Source of the DNA: Pseudomonas guariconensis
GTDB lineage: Bacteria > Pseudomonadota > Gammaproteobacteria > Pseudomonadales > Pseudomonadaceae
DNA length: 59,507 nt
Direction of reading: 5' to 3'
Assembly (NCBI RefSeq): GCF_024127895.1
Contig: NZ_JAMYBK010000025.1
Coordinates: 1-59,507, forward strand
The notes under the pieces are model-generated. The model saw nothing but the letters and a program-made list of their open reading frames with translations. It had not been told where the DNA came from and did not search any database. The position numbers and the translations under genes were made by a program. How positions within the stretch are numbered: the first letter of the stretch is position 1; every line of letters begins with the position of its first letter. Of the stretch, positions 42,190 through 50,768 are shown piece after piece.

Positions 42190-42494
42190 CGGGATCTCCA
42201 GCTTATGGGTATCGAACAGACTGTCTGTGGCGCAATGCCCGTCAGTTAAGCGGCATTGGCCTGTAGCGGCACTTTCTCACCCCTGGCACCTGCTGCCCTA
42301 TAACGTCTGGGACAGCTCGTGTGACGCCAGGGCGCGCAGCTGTACGTCCTTCACGTCCTATCAATCGCCGGAAATAGCAAATCCATGACAAAAGGCGTGG
42401 CCGTTCTATCAATTGTCATGACTGTAATATCGGTGCCCTGTGCCGGCTGAGCATCATGTCGCGACAAGACAACCTGTTCAGAGGCACCCTCACT
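42190..42494. promoter_or_regulatory. Divergent control region between racemase 2 and FAD oxidoreductase
   Basis: The stretch holds an inverted repeat CATGACAA (42384-42391) and TTGTCATG (42413-42420) and a direct repeat CTATCAAT (42358-42365 and 42406-42413). These are candidate operators for a regulator controlling both genes. No open frame of interest is present. Confidence 0.4.
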
Positions 42495-43886
42495 ATGTAC
42501 CGTGGATTCTGGTATGCCCAGGCACTCGACCTGGACAGCGACCTGGCCCCTGCGCTGCAGGACTCGATTCAAGCCGATGTCTGCATCGTCGGCGGTGGTT
42601 TCCTTGGCCTGTGGTCGGCCATCCGCCTCAAGCAGGCGCATCCCGGGAAGACCATCGTCATCGTCGAGCGCGACCGCTGCGGTTCCGGTGCCAGCGGGCG
42701 CAACGGCGGCATCGCCACCAACTGGTGGGGCAAGTACCTGTCGCTGCGCACCATCTGCGGAGACGTCGAGGCACGGCGCATCTGCGAGGCGGCCGAGTCG
42801 GCCATCGACGAGATCGGCAGCTTCTGCCAGGAGCACGGTATCGATGCCCAGTACCGCAAGGACGGCTGGCTGTGGACCGCCACCAACCAGCGCCAGTTGA
42901 ATTCCTGGCGCGTGCTCACCGACGGCCTGCAGAACCTGGGCGTCAACCCGTTCCAGGAGATGGCGCGCCACACCATCCAGGGCCGCGTCGGCTCGCCGCT
43001 GGTGCTCGGCGGCATCTATGATCCCAACGCCGCCACCGTGCAGCCGGCCATGCTCGCTCGCGGCCTGCGCCGCGTCGCGCTCAAGCTTGGCGTGAAGATC
43101 TTCGAGAAGTCCCCGCTCACCCACCTGGCGCGCGGCCCCAAGCCTGTGGTGCACACGGCCAAGGGCCATGTGAAGGCCGACCGCGTGGTGCTGGCGATGA
43201 ACGCCTGGGGCGCAGCGTTCCCGGAGCTGCGCCGGATGATCGCGATCATGTCCAGCGACATGGTGGCCACGGCGCCGGTCAAGGCCAAGCTCGACGCCAT
43301 CGGCTTGAGCGGCGGCGAGTGCATGACCGACTCGCGCACCGTGCTCAACTACTGGCGCAACACCCCGGATGGCCGCGTGGTGTTCGGCAAGCCGCTGGGC
43401 CAGTTCGCCTTCGCCGGGCGCATCGGCAACCTCTACGAGAAGCCTTCGCCGGCCGCCGACAAGGTCGCCGCCGAACTGCGTCGGTTGTACCCGCAACTGG
43501 CGGACGTGCCGGTGGTCAGCAGCTGGACCGGCCCGATCGACCGCGCCATGAAGGGTTTGCCGAACTTCGGCTACCTCGACCGTCACCAGAACATCGCCTA
43601 CGGCATCGGTTTCTCCGGTAATGGCGTGGCCACCACGGTGTTCGCCAGTCGCATCATCAAGTCGCTGGTCGAGCATGCCAACGACGCGTGGGCCAACTGC
43701 GGCCTGGTCAACCAGAAGATGAAGCTGCTGCCGCCCGAGCCATTTCGCTTCTTCGGCGCGCACATGGTGCGTGACGCCCTGGTGCGCAAGGAGTCGCTGG
43801 AGGACCACGACCAGGACGCCGGCTTCGTCACCCGCCAACTGGTGGCCATGGCGCCGGCCGGCTACGTCCCCGCCCAGAAAAAATAA
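42495..43886 (+). CDS. FAD-dependent amine/amino acid oxidoreductase (DAO family)
   Basis: The 463-residue protein starts MYRGFWYAQALDLD and has the FAD loop VGGGFLGLWSAIRLKQAHPG and the segment GSGASGRNGGIATNWWGKY that resembles PuuB and related enzymes. The C-terminus carries GIGFSGNGVATTVFASRII, the second FAD contact. It probably oxidises a secondary or cyclic amine to an imine or aldehyde. Start chosen at 42495, with AGAGG upstream; 42456 is an alternative. The next gene follows after 10 bases. Confidence 0.85.
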   Translation: MYRGFWYAQALDLDSDLAPALQDSIQADVCIVGGGFLGLWSAIRLKQAHPGKTIVIVERDRCGSGASGRNGGIATNWWGKYLSLRTICGDVEARRICEAAESAIDEIGSFCQEHGIDAQYRKDGWLWTATNQRQLNSWRVLTDGLQNLGVNPFQEMARHTIQGRVGSPLVLGGIYDPNAATVQPAMLARGLRRVALKLGVKIFEKSPLTHLARGPKPVVHTAKGHVKADRVVLAMNAWGAAFPELRRMIAIMSSDMVATAPVKAKLDAIGLSGGECMTDSRTVLNYWRNTPDGRVVFGKPLGQFAFAGRIGNLYEKPSPAADKVAAELRRLYPQLADVPVVSSWTGPIDRAMKGLPNFGYLDRHQNIAYGIGFSGNGVATTVFASRIIKSLVEHANDAWANCGLVNQKMKLLPPEPFRFFGAHMVRDALVRKESLEDHDQDAGFVTRQLVAMAPAGYVPAQKK

Positions 43887-43896
43887 GGACAAGATC

Positions 43897-44865
43897 GTGA
43901 GCGAACATATCGTCTTCCTCGACGACGAGGGCCTGGCATCCTCGACCCGTCTCAAGCGGCCTGACTGCGCGCACACCTGGCAGCAGTTCGCCTATACCCA
44001 TCCGGACCAGGTGCTCGAGCACCTCAAGGACGCCACCATCGCCCTGACCTGCAGCGTACCGCTGCGTAAGGAGCACCTGTGTCAGTTGCCCAAGCTCAAG
44101 ATGATCTCGCTGGCCCTGACCGGCCGCGACATCGTCGACGTCGACTATTGCGAGGCCCATGGTATCGAGGTGGCCAGCGTGCCTGGCTACGCCGCCAACA
44201 CCGTGGCCGAGCACAGCATGGCGATGATCCTCGAGCTGTTCCGCCGCCCGGCAGCCTTCACCCGGCTGATGCGCCAAGTGCACGCCGGCCAGGCGCAGCA
44301 CAAGAACATCTACTTCGACCACCGCATCCGCGATGTGCGCGGCAAGCAACTGGCGATCATCGGCAGCGGCCCGATCGCCCTGCGCCTGGCCGAACTGGCC
44401 CGTGCGTTCGGCATGGAGGTGTTCTTCGAAGACCGCGGTGGCAAGCGCAGCGGCCCGGATTGCCGTCCGCTCGCCGCGCTGCTGCGTAGCTGTGACGTGC
44501 TGTCGATCAACTGCCCACTGACCCCGCAAACCTATGACCTGATCGACGCAGGTCGATTGGCCCTGATGAAGCCCGACGCCCTGGTGATCAACACCGGCCG
44601 TGGCGGCATCGTCAACGAGGCGGCGCTGATCGATGCGCTGCACAACGATCGCCTGGGGGGCGTGGCGCTGGATGTGGTGGAGCATGAGCCGCTGCACCCG
44701 AGCAACCCGCTGTTCCAGCTGATCGATCGCGACGATTTCATCCTCAACCCACACATCGCCTGGAGCAGCGAAGACGCCATGCAGCAGTTGATGGACAGCG
44801 CCGTGGACAACATCAGCCGCTTCGTCGCCAGTCAGGCCCCGGAAAAAAGGATCCAGCGCGCATGA
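43897..44865 (+). CDS. D-isomer-specific 2-hydroxyacid dehydrogenase family protein
   Basis: The 322-residue NAD(P)-dependent enzyme shows the catalytic set Arg235 (NTGRGG), Glu264 (EHEPL) and His286 (NPHIAW). Its cofactor loop is GSGPIA, in which the third Gly of the usual GxGxxG is Ala. It reduces a 2-keto acid or oxidises the hydroxy acid. The start is GTG 43897 (VSEHIVFLDDEG), just after an AAGGA site; its stop overlaps the next start (ATGA). It is the second gene of a three-gene unit with the FAD oxidoreductase and an aldehyde dehydrogenase. Confidence 0.82.
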   Translation: MSEHIVFLDDEGLASSTRLKRPDCAHTWQQFAYTHPDQVLEHLKDATIALTCSVPLRKEHLCQLPKLKMISLALTGRDIVDVDYCEAHGIEVASVPGYAANTVAEHSMAMILELFRRPAAFTRLMRQVHAGQAQHKNIYFDHRIRDVRGKQLAIIGSGPIALRLAELARAFGMEVFFEDRGGKRSGPDCRPLAALLRSCDVLSINCPLTPQTYDLIDAGRLALMKPDALVINTGRGGIVNEAALIDALHNDRLGGVALDVVEHEPLHPSNPLFQLIDRDDFILNPHIAWSSEDAMQQLMDSAVDNISRFVASQAPEKRIQRA

Positions 44866-46313
44866 GCATCGTGATCAAGAGCAGTTATGTCGACGGCGCC
44901 TTCGTCGGTTTCGACGCGGCCAGCGACCTGCTGGAAAACCGCAACCCCTCCAACCCGGCCGAGGTCATCGAGCGCTTCGTGCGCGCCGATCAGGCCCTGA
45001 CCGAACAGGCCATCGCCGCCGCCCGCCGTGCCCAGCCCGCCTGGGCGCGCAGCAATCCGCAACAGCGCGCCGACGCGCTGGACTTCATCGGCAGCGAGAT
45101 CCTCGCCCGCCGTGAAGCACTGGCGACCCTGCTGGCCCGCGAGGAAGGCAAGGTCGTCCGCGAAGCGCTGGGCGAGGTGGACCGCGCCGGCCGTTCGTTC
45201 AAGTTCTACGCCCAGGAGGCCCTGCGTGCCGAAGGCGAGAAATACCAGTCGGTGCGCCAGGACGTGGGTATCGACGTGTTCACCCAGCCCCTGGGCGTGG
45301 TGGGCATCATCGCGCCGTGGAACTTTCCCATCGCCATCCCGGCATGGAAGATCGCCCCGGCCCTGTGCTTCGGCAACAGTGTGGTGTTCAAACCGGCGGA
45401 GCTGGTGCCGTCCTCGGCCTGGGCGCTGGCCGAGATCATCAGTCGCGCCGGGTTGCCGGCCGGCGTCTTCAACATGCTGGTCGGCCCCGGCCGTAGTGTG
45501 GGCGACACGATCATCCGCTCGCCACAGGTCGATGGCATCAGCTTCACCGGTTCCGAGCACACCGGGCGGCAGATCGCCAGGTTGGCGGCTGAAGGCATGA
45601 AGAAGGTGCAACTGGAGATGGGCGGCAAGAACCCGCTGGTGGTGCTCGACGATGCCGACCTGGAGCAGGCGGTGGAGGTTGCGCTCAACGGCTCGTTCTA
45701 CAGCACCGGCCAGCGCTGCACTGCCAGTTCACGGGTGATCGTCACCGAGGGCATCCATGATGCCTTCGTCGCCCGCCTGGCCGAGCGCACCCGGGCGCTG
45801 ACGGTTGGCGACGCCTTGCAGGCCAGTACCGACATCGGCCCGGTGGTCGACGGCCGCCAGCTGGAGCAGAACCTGTCGTACGTGGCCAGCGGCGTGGAGC
45901 AGGGTGCGCAGTTGGTATGTGGCGGCGAGCGGGTGGAGAACGAGGCGGGTGCCTACTTCTTCACGCCGGCGCTGTTCACCGAGGTCACGCCGGACATGCG
46001 CATCTACCGCGAGGAGATCTTCGGGCCGGTAGTGAGCGTGCTCAAGGTGCGTGACTACGACGAGGCCTTCGCGGCCGCGCAGGACACGGCCTTTGGCTTG
46101 TCCGCCGGCATCGTCACCACCTCGCTGCGCCATGCCGAGCACTTCAAGCGCAACAGCTCGGCGGGGATGGTGATGGTCAACCTGCCGACGGCGGGGGTGG
46201 ATTATCACGTGCCGTTCGGCGGCAACGGCGCCTCGAGCCTGGGCTCGCGCGAGCAGGGCACCCATGCCCGACAGTTCTTCACCCGAGTGAAGACCACCTA
46301 CCAGTTGGCTTGA
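44862..46313 (+). CDS. Aldehyde dehydrogenase, alpha-ketoglutarate-semialdehyde type
   Basis: The 483-residue enzyme starts MSIVIKSSYVDGAFVGFD and has the general base in QLEMGGKNP and nucleophile Cys286 in STGQRCTASSR. Length and segments such as DVFTQPLGVVGIIAPWNFPIAIPAWKIAPAL resemble alpha-ketoglutaric semialdehyde dehydrogenases, the last step of hydroxyproline and pentose degradation. It is the second aldehyde dehydrogenase of the locus and is translationally coupled to the upstream dehydrogenase. Confidence 0.85.
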   Translation: MSIVIKSSYVDGAFVGFDAASDLLENRNPSNPAEVIERFVRADQALTEQAIAAARRAQPAWARSNPQQRADALDFIGSEILARREALATLLAREEGKVVREALGEVDRAGRSFKFYAQEALRAEGEKYQSVRQDVGIDVFTQPLGVVGIIAPWNFPIAIPAWKIAPALCFGNSVVFKPAELVPSSAWALAEIISRAGLPAGVFNMLVGPGRSVGDTIIRSPQVDGISFTGSEHTGRQIARLAAEGMKKVQLEMGGKNPLVVLDDADLEQAVEVALNGSFYSTGQRCTASSRVIVTEGIHDAFVARLAERTRALTVGDALQASTDIGPVVDGRQLEQNLSYVASGVEQGAQLVCGGERVENEAGAYFFTPALFTEVTPDMRIYREEIFGPVVSVLKVRDYDEAFAAAQDTAFGLSAGIVTTSLRHAEHFKRNSSAGMVMVNLPTAGVDYHVPFGGNGASSLGSREQGTHARQFFTRVKTTYQLA

Positions 46314-46706
46314 GCCCGCTCCCCGGGGCTGCAAAGCAGCCCCAGGATTACCCGCTCAAGGTGATGACCGAGATCTCGCATTCTTTGAGGTAATCCTTCT
46401 ATTTCTTATATTCATGCGAGCTTAATCTGAAGCTGTCATGTGGCGAAGTGCCCGGTGAACTTCAAGTCAACGGGTACACATGATTGAACGTTGTGGTGAA
46501 CGGAATAATCAAGGCATTTCCAGATTGTTTGGCTGGCGGCCAGGGAGTGCCTGGCTTCGGCCGGGTAATTAGTTTGAGGCCCTCACGAAGGTGAGCGGCA
46601 CGATACGGCAGTCTCTAACAATAACAACATTATTCACTAGCGTACGACGCCATGTGTCATGCGTGAAGTGTAGTTCAGCAGCGAGAAGAAACCGAGGCAG
46701 CAAGAC
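46314..46706. other. Intergenic region upstream of the MFS transporter
   Basis: After a GGGGCTGCAAAGCAGCCCC terminator (46325-46343) the sequence becomes AT-rich and contains the MFS promoter. No gene or named operator was recognised. A GAGG site precedes the MFS start. Confidence 0.5.
46325..46343. terminator. Hairpin terminator after aldehyde dehydrogenase 2
   Basis: GGGGCTGC and GCAGCCCC pair around AAA, twelve bases after the stop codon. Confidence 0.65.
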
Positions 46707-48035
46707 ATGACCAATAATCATAAGATTTCATTAGAAGATGCCCCCCTTAACAGTTTCCACAAGAAACTGGCCGTTTATTCCTCAGGTGCTCCGTTCCTGG
46801 ACGGTTATATCCTCAGCATCATTGGCGTAGTACTTGTCCAGCTCAGCCAATCGCTGCAGCTCACCGTCTTCGAAGAAGGCATGGTCGCGGCGGCATCGCT
46901 CATCGGCATGTTCTTCGGCGGCTTCGTCGGCGGCCTGTTCACCGACAAGCTCGGCAGGAAAACGCTTTACGTACTCGTGCTGGTCGCGCTTGCGGTGTTC
47001 TCGCTCGGGCAGTTCTGGGTCACCTCCGCGGCCGCACTGATCACGCTGCGCCTGTTGTTGGGTATCGCGATTGGCGCCGACCATCCCCTGGCCACCTCGC
47101 TGCTGGCCGAGTTCCTGCCCAGGAAACAGCGCGGCTCCATCCTCGCCAGCCTGGTGATGATGTGGTTCGTCGGGGCGGCGGTCGCCTATGTGGCTGGCGA
47201 GCTCATCTTGCGCAGCATGGGCCCTGAAGCCTGGCGCTGGGCATTGGCCAGCGCGGTGGTGCCGGCGGTGCTGTTCCTGATCATGCGTGCCGGCACGCCG
47301 GAGTCCGCCCGTTGGCTGCTGAGCAAAGGCCGTACTGCCGAAGCGGATCAGGTGATCAAGAAAGTCTATGGCGACGCCTTCTCGATCGCCGACCTGCCCG
47401 AGCCTGTGGCCGAGCGCCGGGTATCGGTCTGGTCGCTGTTCCATTCCCACTATGGCAAGCGCATCTTCTTCGTCAGCATCTTCTGGACCTGCTCGATCAT
47501 TCCGCAGTTCGCCATTTATGCCTTTGCACCGAAGATCCTCTCGGCCATGGGGCTGACCGGTGATTTGGCAGCCTGGGGGGCTGTCGCCATCACCATCATC
47601 TTCGTCCTTGGCTGCCTGCTCGGTGTGAAGCTGATCAACCCATTGGGCCGGCGCAACATGCTCATCCACAGTTTCCTGTGGTCCGGCCTGGCGCTGCTGT
47701 TGCTTGGCCTGTATCCAGACGCCGCCGGCCTGTTGACCCTCGCACTGTTTGGCAGCTACGCGCTGTTCATCGGTGGTGCGCAGGTACTCCAGTACGTTTA
47801 TCCAAACGAGCTTTTCCCTACTGAAGTACGGGGTTCGGCCGTCGGCCTCGCGACCTCCCTGTCGCGTATCGGTGCGGCGATTGGTACCTACCTGGTACCG
47901 ATGTCCCTGTCTTCGATCGGTATCGCCAATACCATGATCGTGGCCTTCGGCATCTCCATGGTGGGCCTGTTCTTTACCTGGAAGATGGCCCCGGAAACGC
48001 GTTCGCTTGACCTGGCAACGGCGAGCGCCGCCTGA
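46707..48035 (+). CDS. MFS transporter
   Basis: The 442-residue protein has 12 predicted membrane helices and major facilitator signatures: the loop 2-3 motif GLFTDKLGRKTLYV, the PESARWLLSKGR motif after helix 6 and the PNELFPTEVRGSAVGLATSLSRIG segment typical of the sugar/organic acid:proton symporter branch. Substrate is unknown, but as the last intact gene of the catabolic locus it may import the second substrate or a carboxylic acid. It has its own AT-rich promoter region. Confidence 0.85.
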   Translation: MTNNHKISLEDAPLNSFHKKLAVYSSGAPFLDGYILSIIGVVLVQLSQSLQLTVFEEGMVAAASLIGMFFGGFVGGLFTDKLGRKTLYVLVLVALAVFSLGQFWVTSAAALITLRLLLGIAIGADHPLATSLLAEFLPRKQRGSILASLVMMWFVGAAVAYVAGELILRSMGPEAWRWALASAVVPAVLFLIMRAGTPESARWLLSKGRTAEADQVIKKVYGDAFSIADLPEPVAERRVSVWSLFHSHYGKRIFFVSIFWTCSIIPQFAIYAFAPKILSAMGLTGDLAAWGAVAITIIFVLGCLLGVKLINPLGRRNMLIHSFLWSGLALLLLGLYPDAAGLLTLALFGSYALFIGGAQVLQYVYPNELFPTEVRGSAVGLATSLSRIGAAIGTYLVPMSLSSIGIANTMIVAFGISMVGLFFTWKMAPETRSLDLATASAA

Positions 48036-48060
48036 GGCGACAGGTTACGAGTGAGCCTAT

Positions 48061-48104
48061 TGATTTAGCTGGAGCCTGCTTCCCCACAGGTCCCAGCTAA
48101 ATCA
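48061..48104. terminator. Inverted repeat after the MFS gene
   Basis: Twelve-base arms TGATTTAGCTGG and CCAGCTAAATCA flank a 20-base loop. No T-run, so its function as terminator is uncertain. A REP-like sequence follows at 48122-48165. Confidence 0.45.
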
Positions 48105-48121
48105 ACGCGTTACGATTCTTT

Positions 48122-48165
48122 TGTGGGTCGGCTTGCCGGCGACGAGGCGCGAAGCGGCCCCAGGC
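48122..48165. repeat. REP element
   Basis: TGTGGGTCGGCTTGCCGGCGACGAGG is a degenerate REP unit lying between the MFS gene and the GntR pseudogene. Confidence 0.6.
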
Positions 48166-48181
48166 TCGACTACGGCGGGGT

Positions 48182-48616
48182 TCAGCGCTTGAGCGCCTCA
48201 TGGGCGAGCACGCAGGCCTTGTTGGCATCTCGCGCCAGCGCAGCTTCGAGGATGGCCCAGTGCTCGCCGGGCACATCGCGCATGGCGCCGTCGGTGTAGT
48301 GCAGCGAGAGCAGCCGGTCGCGTGCGGTCTGGTCGCGCAGCAGGCGCAACAGTCAGGGGGAGCGGCAATTGGCGATCAGCGCCTGGTGGAAGACTTCGTG
48401 GGCGTTTTCCCATTCCGGCTTCATGAGCCGCTCCGAGCCTTCGACGATGGGCAGGCGATCGAGCCGGTGATGGGCGGCGATCAGCTGGCTTTCCCATTCC
48501 AGATCGCCATTGCGGATCGATTCGGCCAAGGCCTGGCATTCGATGAGCAGGCGGGTGCGGGTGATGTCGCGGATTTCCTCCGCAGGGTTACGAACCACAA
48601 CAAGAGGTCTTCCCAT
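48182..48616 (-). pseudogene. GntR/FCD regulator remnant, N-terminus missing and one internal stop
   Basis: The frame encodes an FCD ligand domain (NPAEEIRDITRTRLLIECQA, then NAHEVFHQALIANCRSP, a TGA at 48353-48355, then LLRLLRDQTARDRLLSLHYT and HWAILEAALARDANKACVLAHEALKR). The DNA-binding domain is absent, and the frame now starts at an ATG beside the FAH pseudogene. The internal TGA probably replaces TGG. Both defects show that the gene is dead. It belonged to a different catabolic operon from the intact GntR at 30102. Confidence 0.8.
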
Positions 48617-49133
48617 GCGCTACGTTCGCTTCACTCTCCAAGGCACGCCCCGTGCTGGGCGTTCGCACCACCGAGGGTGTCAAGGTTCTTGGGGAACAGA
48701 CGCTGGAGTCGCTGCTCGAGCGCGGCGTCGACCTGGCGACCTACGGTGCCCAGGCCCAGGGGCCGCTGGTCGAGCTCGGCGAGCAGGACTATCTGCCGCT
48801 GATGAGCAAGCCGGGCAAGATCATCTGCGTCGGCCTGAACTACGCCGACCACACCAAGGAATCGCCCTACGCCCAGCCGGACTACCCGACCCTGTTCCCG
48901 CGCTTCAACAGCAGCCTGACGGTGCACAACAAGCCGCTGATCCGCCCACGTATCTCCGACACCCTGGACTACAAAGGCGAGATGGCCGTGGTACTCAAGA
49001 GCGGCGGCCGCCACATCGCCAAGGACAAGGCCCTGGAGCACGTGGCCGGCTACGCGCTGTTCAACGAAGGCTCGGTGCGCGAGTACCAGTTCAAGTCGCC
49101 GCAGTGGACGGTGGACAAGAACTTCGACGAGTC
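48615..49133 (+). pseudogene. Fumarylacetoacetate hydrolase family remnant, frameshifted and truncated
   Basis: The start MRYVRFTLQGTPR is in one frame, and VLGVRTTEGVKVLGEQTLES follows one base out of phase, so one base is missing near 48651. The second frame then gives a good FAH domain (GKIICVGLNYADHTKE, KPLIRPRISDTLDYKGEMAVV with the metal-binding acidic residues) up to about 49133, where homology stops before the C-terminal third. Family members cleave or hydrolyse diketo or ureido acids (for example ureidoglycolate lyase). It is not functional. Confidence 0.8.
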
Positions 49134-49254
49134 ATGTCGGCCATTGGCCTGGGCAGTTGCCCGGGCGGTTGGACCGGGTAGGGCGCCCGCAGGTCGAGAA
49201 TGCTGCCTGAAGCAGCATCTACAGGGATGGCGCTGAACTTCAGGGGTGCACCAA

Positions 49255-49291
49255 CCTGTGGGAGTCGGCTTGCCGGCGATGGGCTGCAAGG
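49255..49291. repeat. REP element
   Basis: CTGTGGGAGTCGGCTTGCCG plus GCGATGGGCTGCAAGG resembles the element at 17910-17952. Confidence 0.65.
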
Positions 49292-49328
49292 ACCTGCGCA
49301 AAGTTTTTGATTTTTTTGAAAAAAACGC

Positions 49329-49357
49329 TTTACAGCCTTTTGAATCCCCCTTAATAT
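49329..49357 (+). promoter_or_regulatory. Promoter of tRNA-Val copy 2
   Basis: TTTACA (49329-49334) and TAATAT (49352-49357) with a 17-base spacer precede the tRNA by 14 bases. It differs from the copy 1 promoter, so the duplication did not include it or it has diverged. Confidence 0.65.
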
Positions 49358-49371
49358 GCGCGCCACACGAC

Positions 49372-49448
49372 AGGCACATAGCTCAGTTGGTTAGAGCACC
49401 ACCTTGACATGGTGGGGGTCGTTGGTTCGAGTCCAATTGTGCCTACCA
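49372..49448 (+). tRNA. tRNA-Val(GAC), copy 2
   Basis: The 77 bases are identical to copy 1 at 27599-27675, with anticodon GAC and encoded CCA. Downstream similarity continues for about 60 bases through the terminator with few changes; upstream similarity ends after about six bases. Confidence 0.96.
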
Positions 49449-49476
49449 AACAAAAGTCCCGGTTTCCGGGCACGAG

Positions 49477-49505
49477 AAGGGCGATCCGAGAGGGTCGCCC
49501 TTTTT
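49477..49505 (+). terminator. Intrinsic terminator after tRNA-Val copy 2
   Basis: GGGCGA (49479-49484) and TCGCCC (49495-49500) pair and are followed by five T. Confidence 0.85.
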
Positions 49506-49694
49506 GCTGTGCAAAACTTTTGCCCCCACCTAGAGATGGTCCGGTCGTACCGAGGCCATCCAGCAAATGCTGCAATTCAACCTGGCGCAGGCATGTAAGC
49601 AAGCCCTTGACCCTGCACGCTCGGCCAGCTTCAGCCGCTACCCCGACAACAGGAAAGCACCCGGCACGCCGTTGCGGCAGCCGGGGCTTGGCGG

Positions 49695-50675
49695 TCAGTC
49701 GTTCAACGGGATTTCCATGCCGTCATGGCCGACGATGATCGGTCCCTTGAAGGTCGTGCCCACGGCGGCGCGCCAGTCGGCATCGGTGATGCTCGGGTCG
49801 TCAGCCGGCACGAAGTGGCTCAGGACCAGGGTTTTCACCTTGGCTGTGGCGGCGACGCGGCCAACGTCCTCGGCGGTGACGTGGTGGCTGATGATCGCCT
49901 TGGCCAAGGTCTTGCCATTGCCGATGCGCGCAGCCAGGCGATCGACCGCCTGGACATGCACCACTTCATTGATCAGCACATCGGCATTGCGTGAGAAATC
50001 GGCCAGGGGCGGGAAGTAGTTCAAGTCACCCGACAGCACGATGGTCTTGCCGCCCACCTCGAACTTGTAGGCGAAGGCCTCGCCATCGGCGAACGGTGGG
50101 TGCGGCACGCGCAAGGCGCTGACTTTCAGGCGGTCGTCCTGGAAGACCACGCCCTGGTCGATGTCGTGGGCGGTGACCAGTGGGCGTGGGTCGGGCTTGC
50201 CCTCGTCCTTGATGCGCAGGCCGATGTCGATGGCGAAGGTCTCCCACACATGGCGGGTCATCTCGGTGGTGCCCGGCGGCCCATAGACAGCGACCGGGGT
50301 TTTCAGGCCGCTGGCCCAGCTGTTCATCAACACCGCCGGGTAGTCGACGATGTGGTCGCTGTGCAGGTGGGTGATGAACACGCCCTTGAGCTTGGCCAGT
50401 GGAAGCTTGGCCTGGACCAGCCGCAGGCTGGCGCCGTAACCGGCATCGAGCAGGTAGACATCGTCATCCACGACCAGCGCGGTGGATTGCGGCAGCTTCT
50501 CGGTGGCGAGCATCGACGGCCCGCCCTTGGTGCCCAGCAGAATCAGGCGCACCTTGGGGGGCTGGGCGTCTGGCTGGGGCGCTGCCAGGGCTGCACCGCT
50601 GGCGAACGACAAGGCGGTGGCCAGCGCCACGGCGCGGGGCAGGGTGGACAGGGCGGAGCGTAGGGTGAATGCCAT
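49695..50675 (-). CDS. Exported MBL-fold metallo-hydrolase
   Basis: The 326-residue product has a signal peptide (about residues 1-32, ending ALAA) and the metallo-beta-lactamase motif THLHSDHIVDYP for two zinc ions, with further ligands in SGDLNYFPP and SHFVPADD. It resembles the arylsulfatase/RNase Z-like branch (GTKGGP near the N-terminus). The substrate is unknown. A perfect 14-base palindrome lies 66 bases upstream of the start, and similar ones precede the porin and MarR genes, so it may belong to their regulon. Confidence 0.85.
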   Translation of the reverse strand: MAFTLRSALSTLPRAVALATALSFASGAALAAPQPDAQPPKVRLILLGTKGGPSMLATEKLPQSTALVVDDDVYLLDAGYGASLRLVQAKLPLAKLKGVFITHLHSDHIVDYPAVLMNSWASGLKTPVAVYGPPGTTEMTRHVWETFAIDIGLRIKDEGKPDPRPLVTAHDIDQGVVFQDDRLKVSALRVPHPPFADGEAFAYKFEVGGKTIVLSGDLNYFPPLADFSRNADVLINEVVHVQAVDRLAARIGNGKTLAKAIISHHVTAEDVGRVAATAKVKTLVLSHFVPADDPSITDADWRAAVGTTFKGPIIVGHDGMEIPLND

Positions 50676-50740
50676 GAGTGGGTTCTCTTATTGTTGGAAA
50701 CAAGTGGGGTGGGGCGTGCGGCCGAGCCGGTCGCGTTATG

Positions 50741-50754
50741 GTTAATATATTAAC
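50741..50754. promoter_or_regulatory. Perfect palindrome upstream of the MBL gene, MarR operator candidate
   Basis: GTTAATATATTAAC is a perfect 14-base palindrome in the promoter region of the MBL gene. Similar sequences lie at 52084-52097 and 52181-52194. Confidence 0.5.
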
Positions 50755-50768
50755 TATCGTCAAGCCAT

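Noticed and set aside
49560..49690. Possible gene remnant downstream of tRNA-Val copy 2
   Set aside because: A frame reading MLQFNLAQACKQALDPARSA is open but matches nothing I recognise and has no ribosome site.
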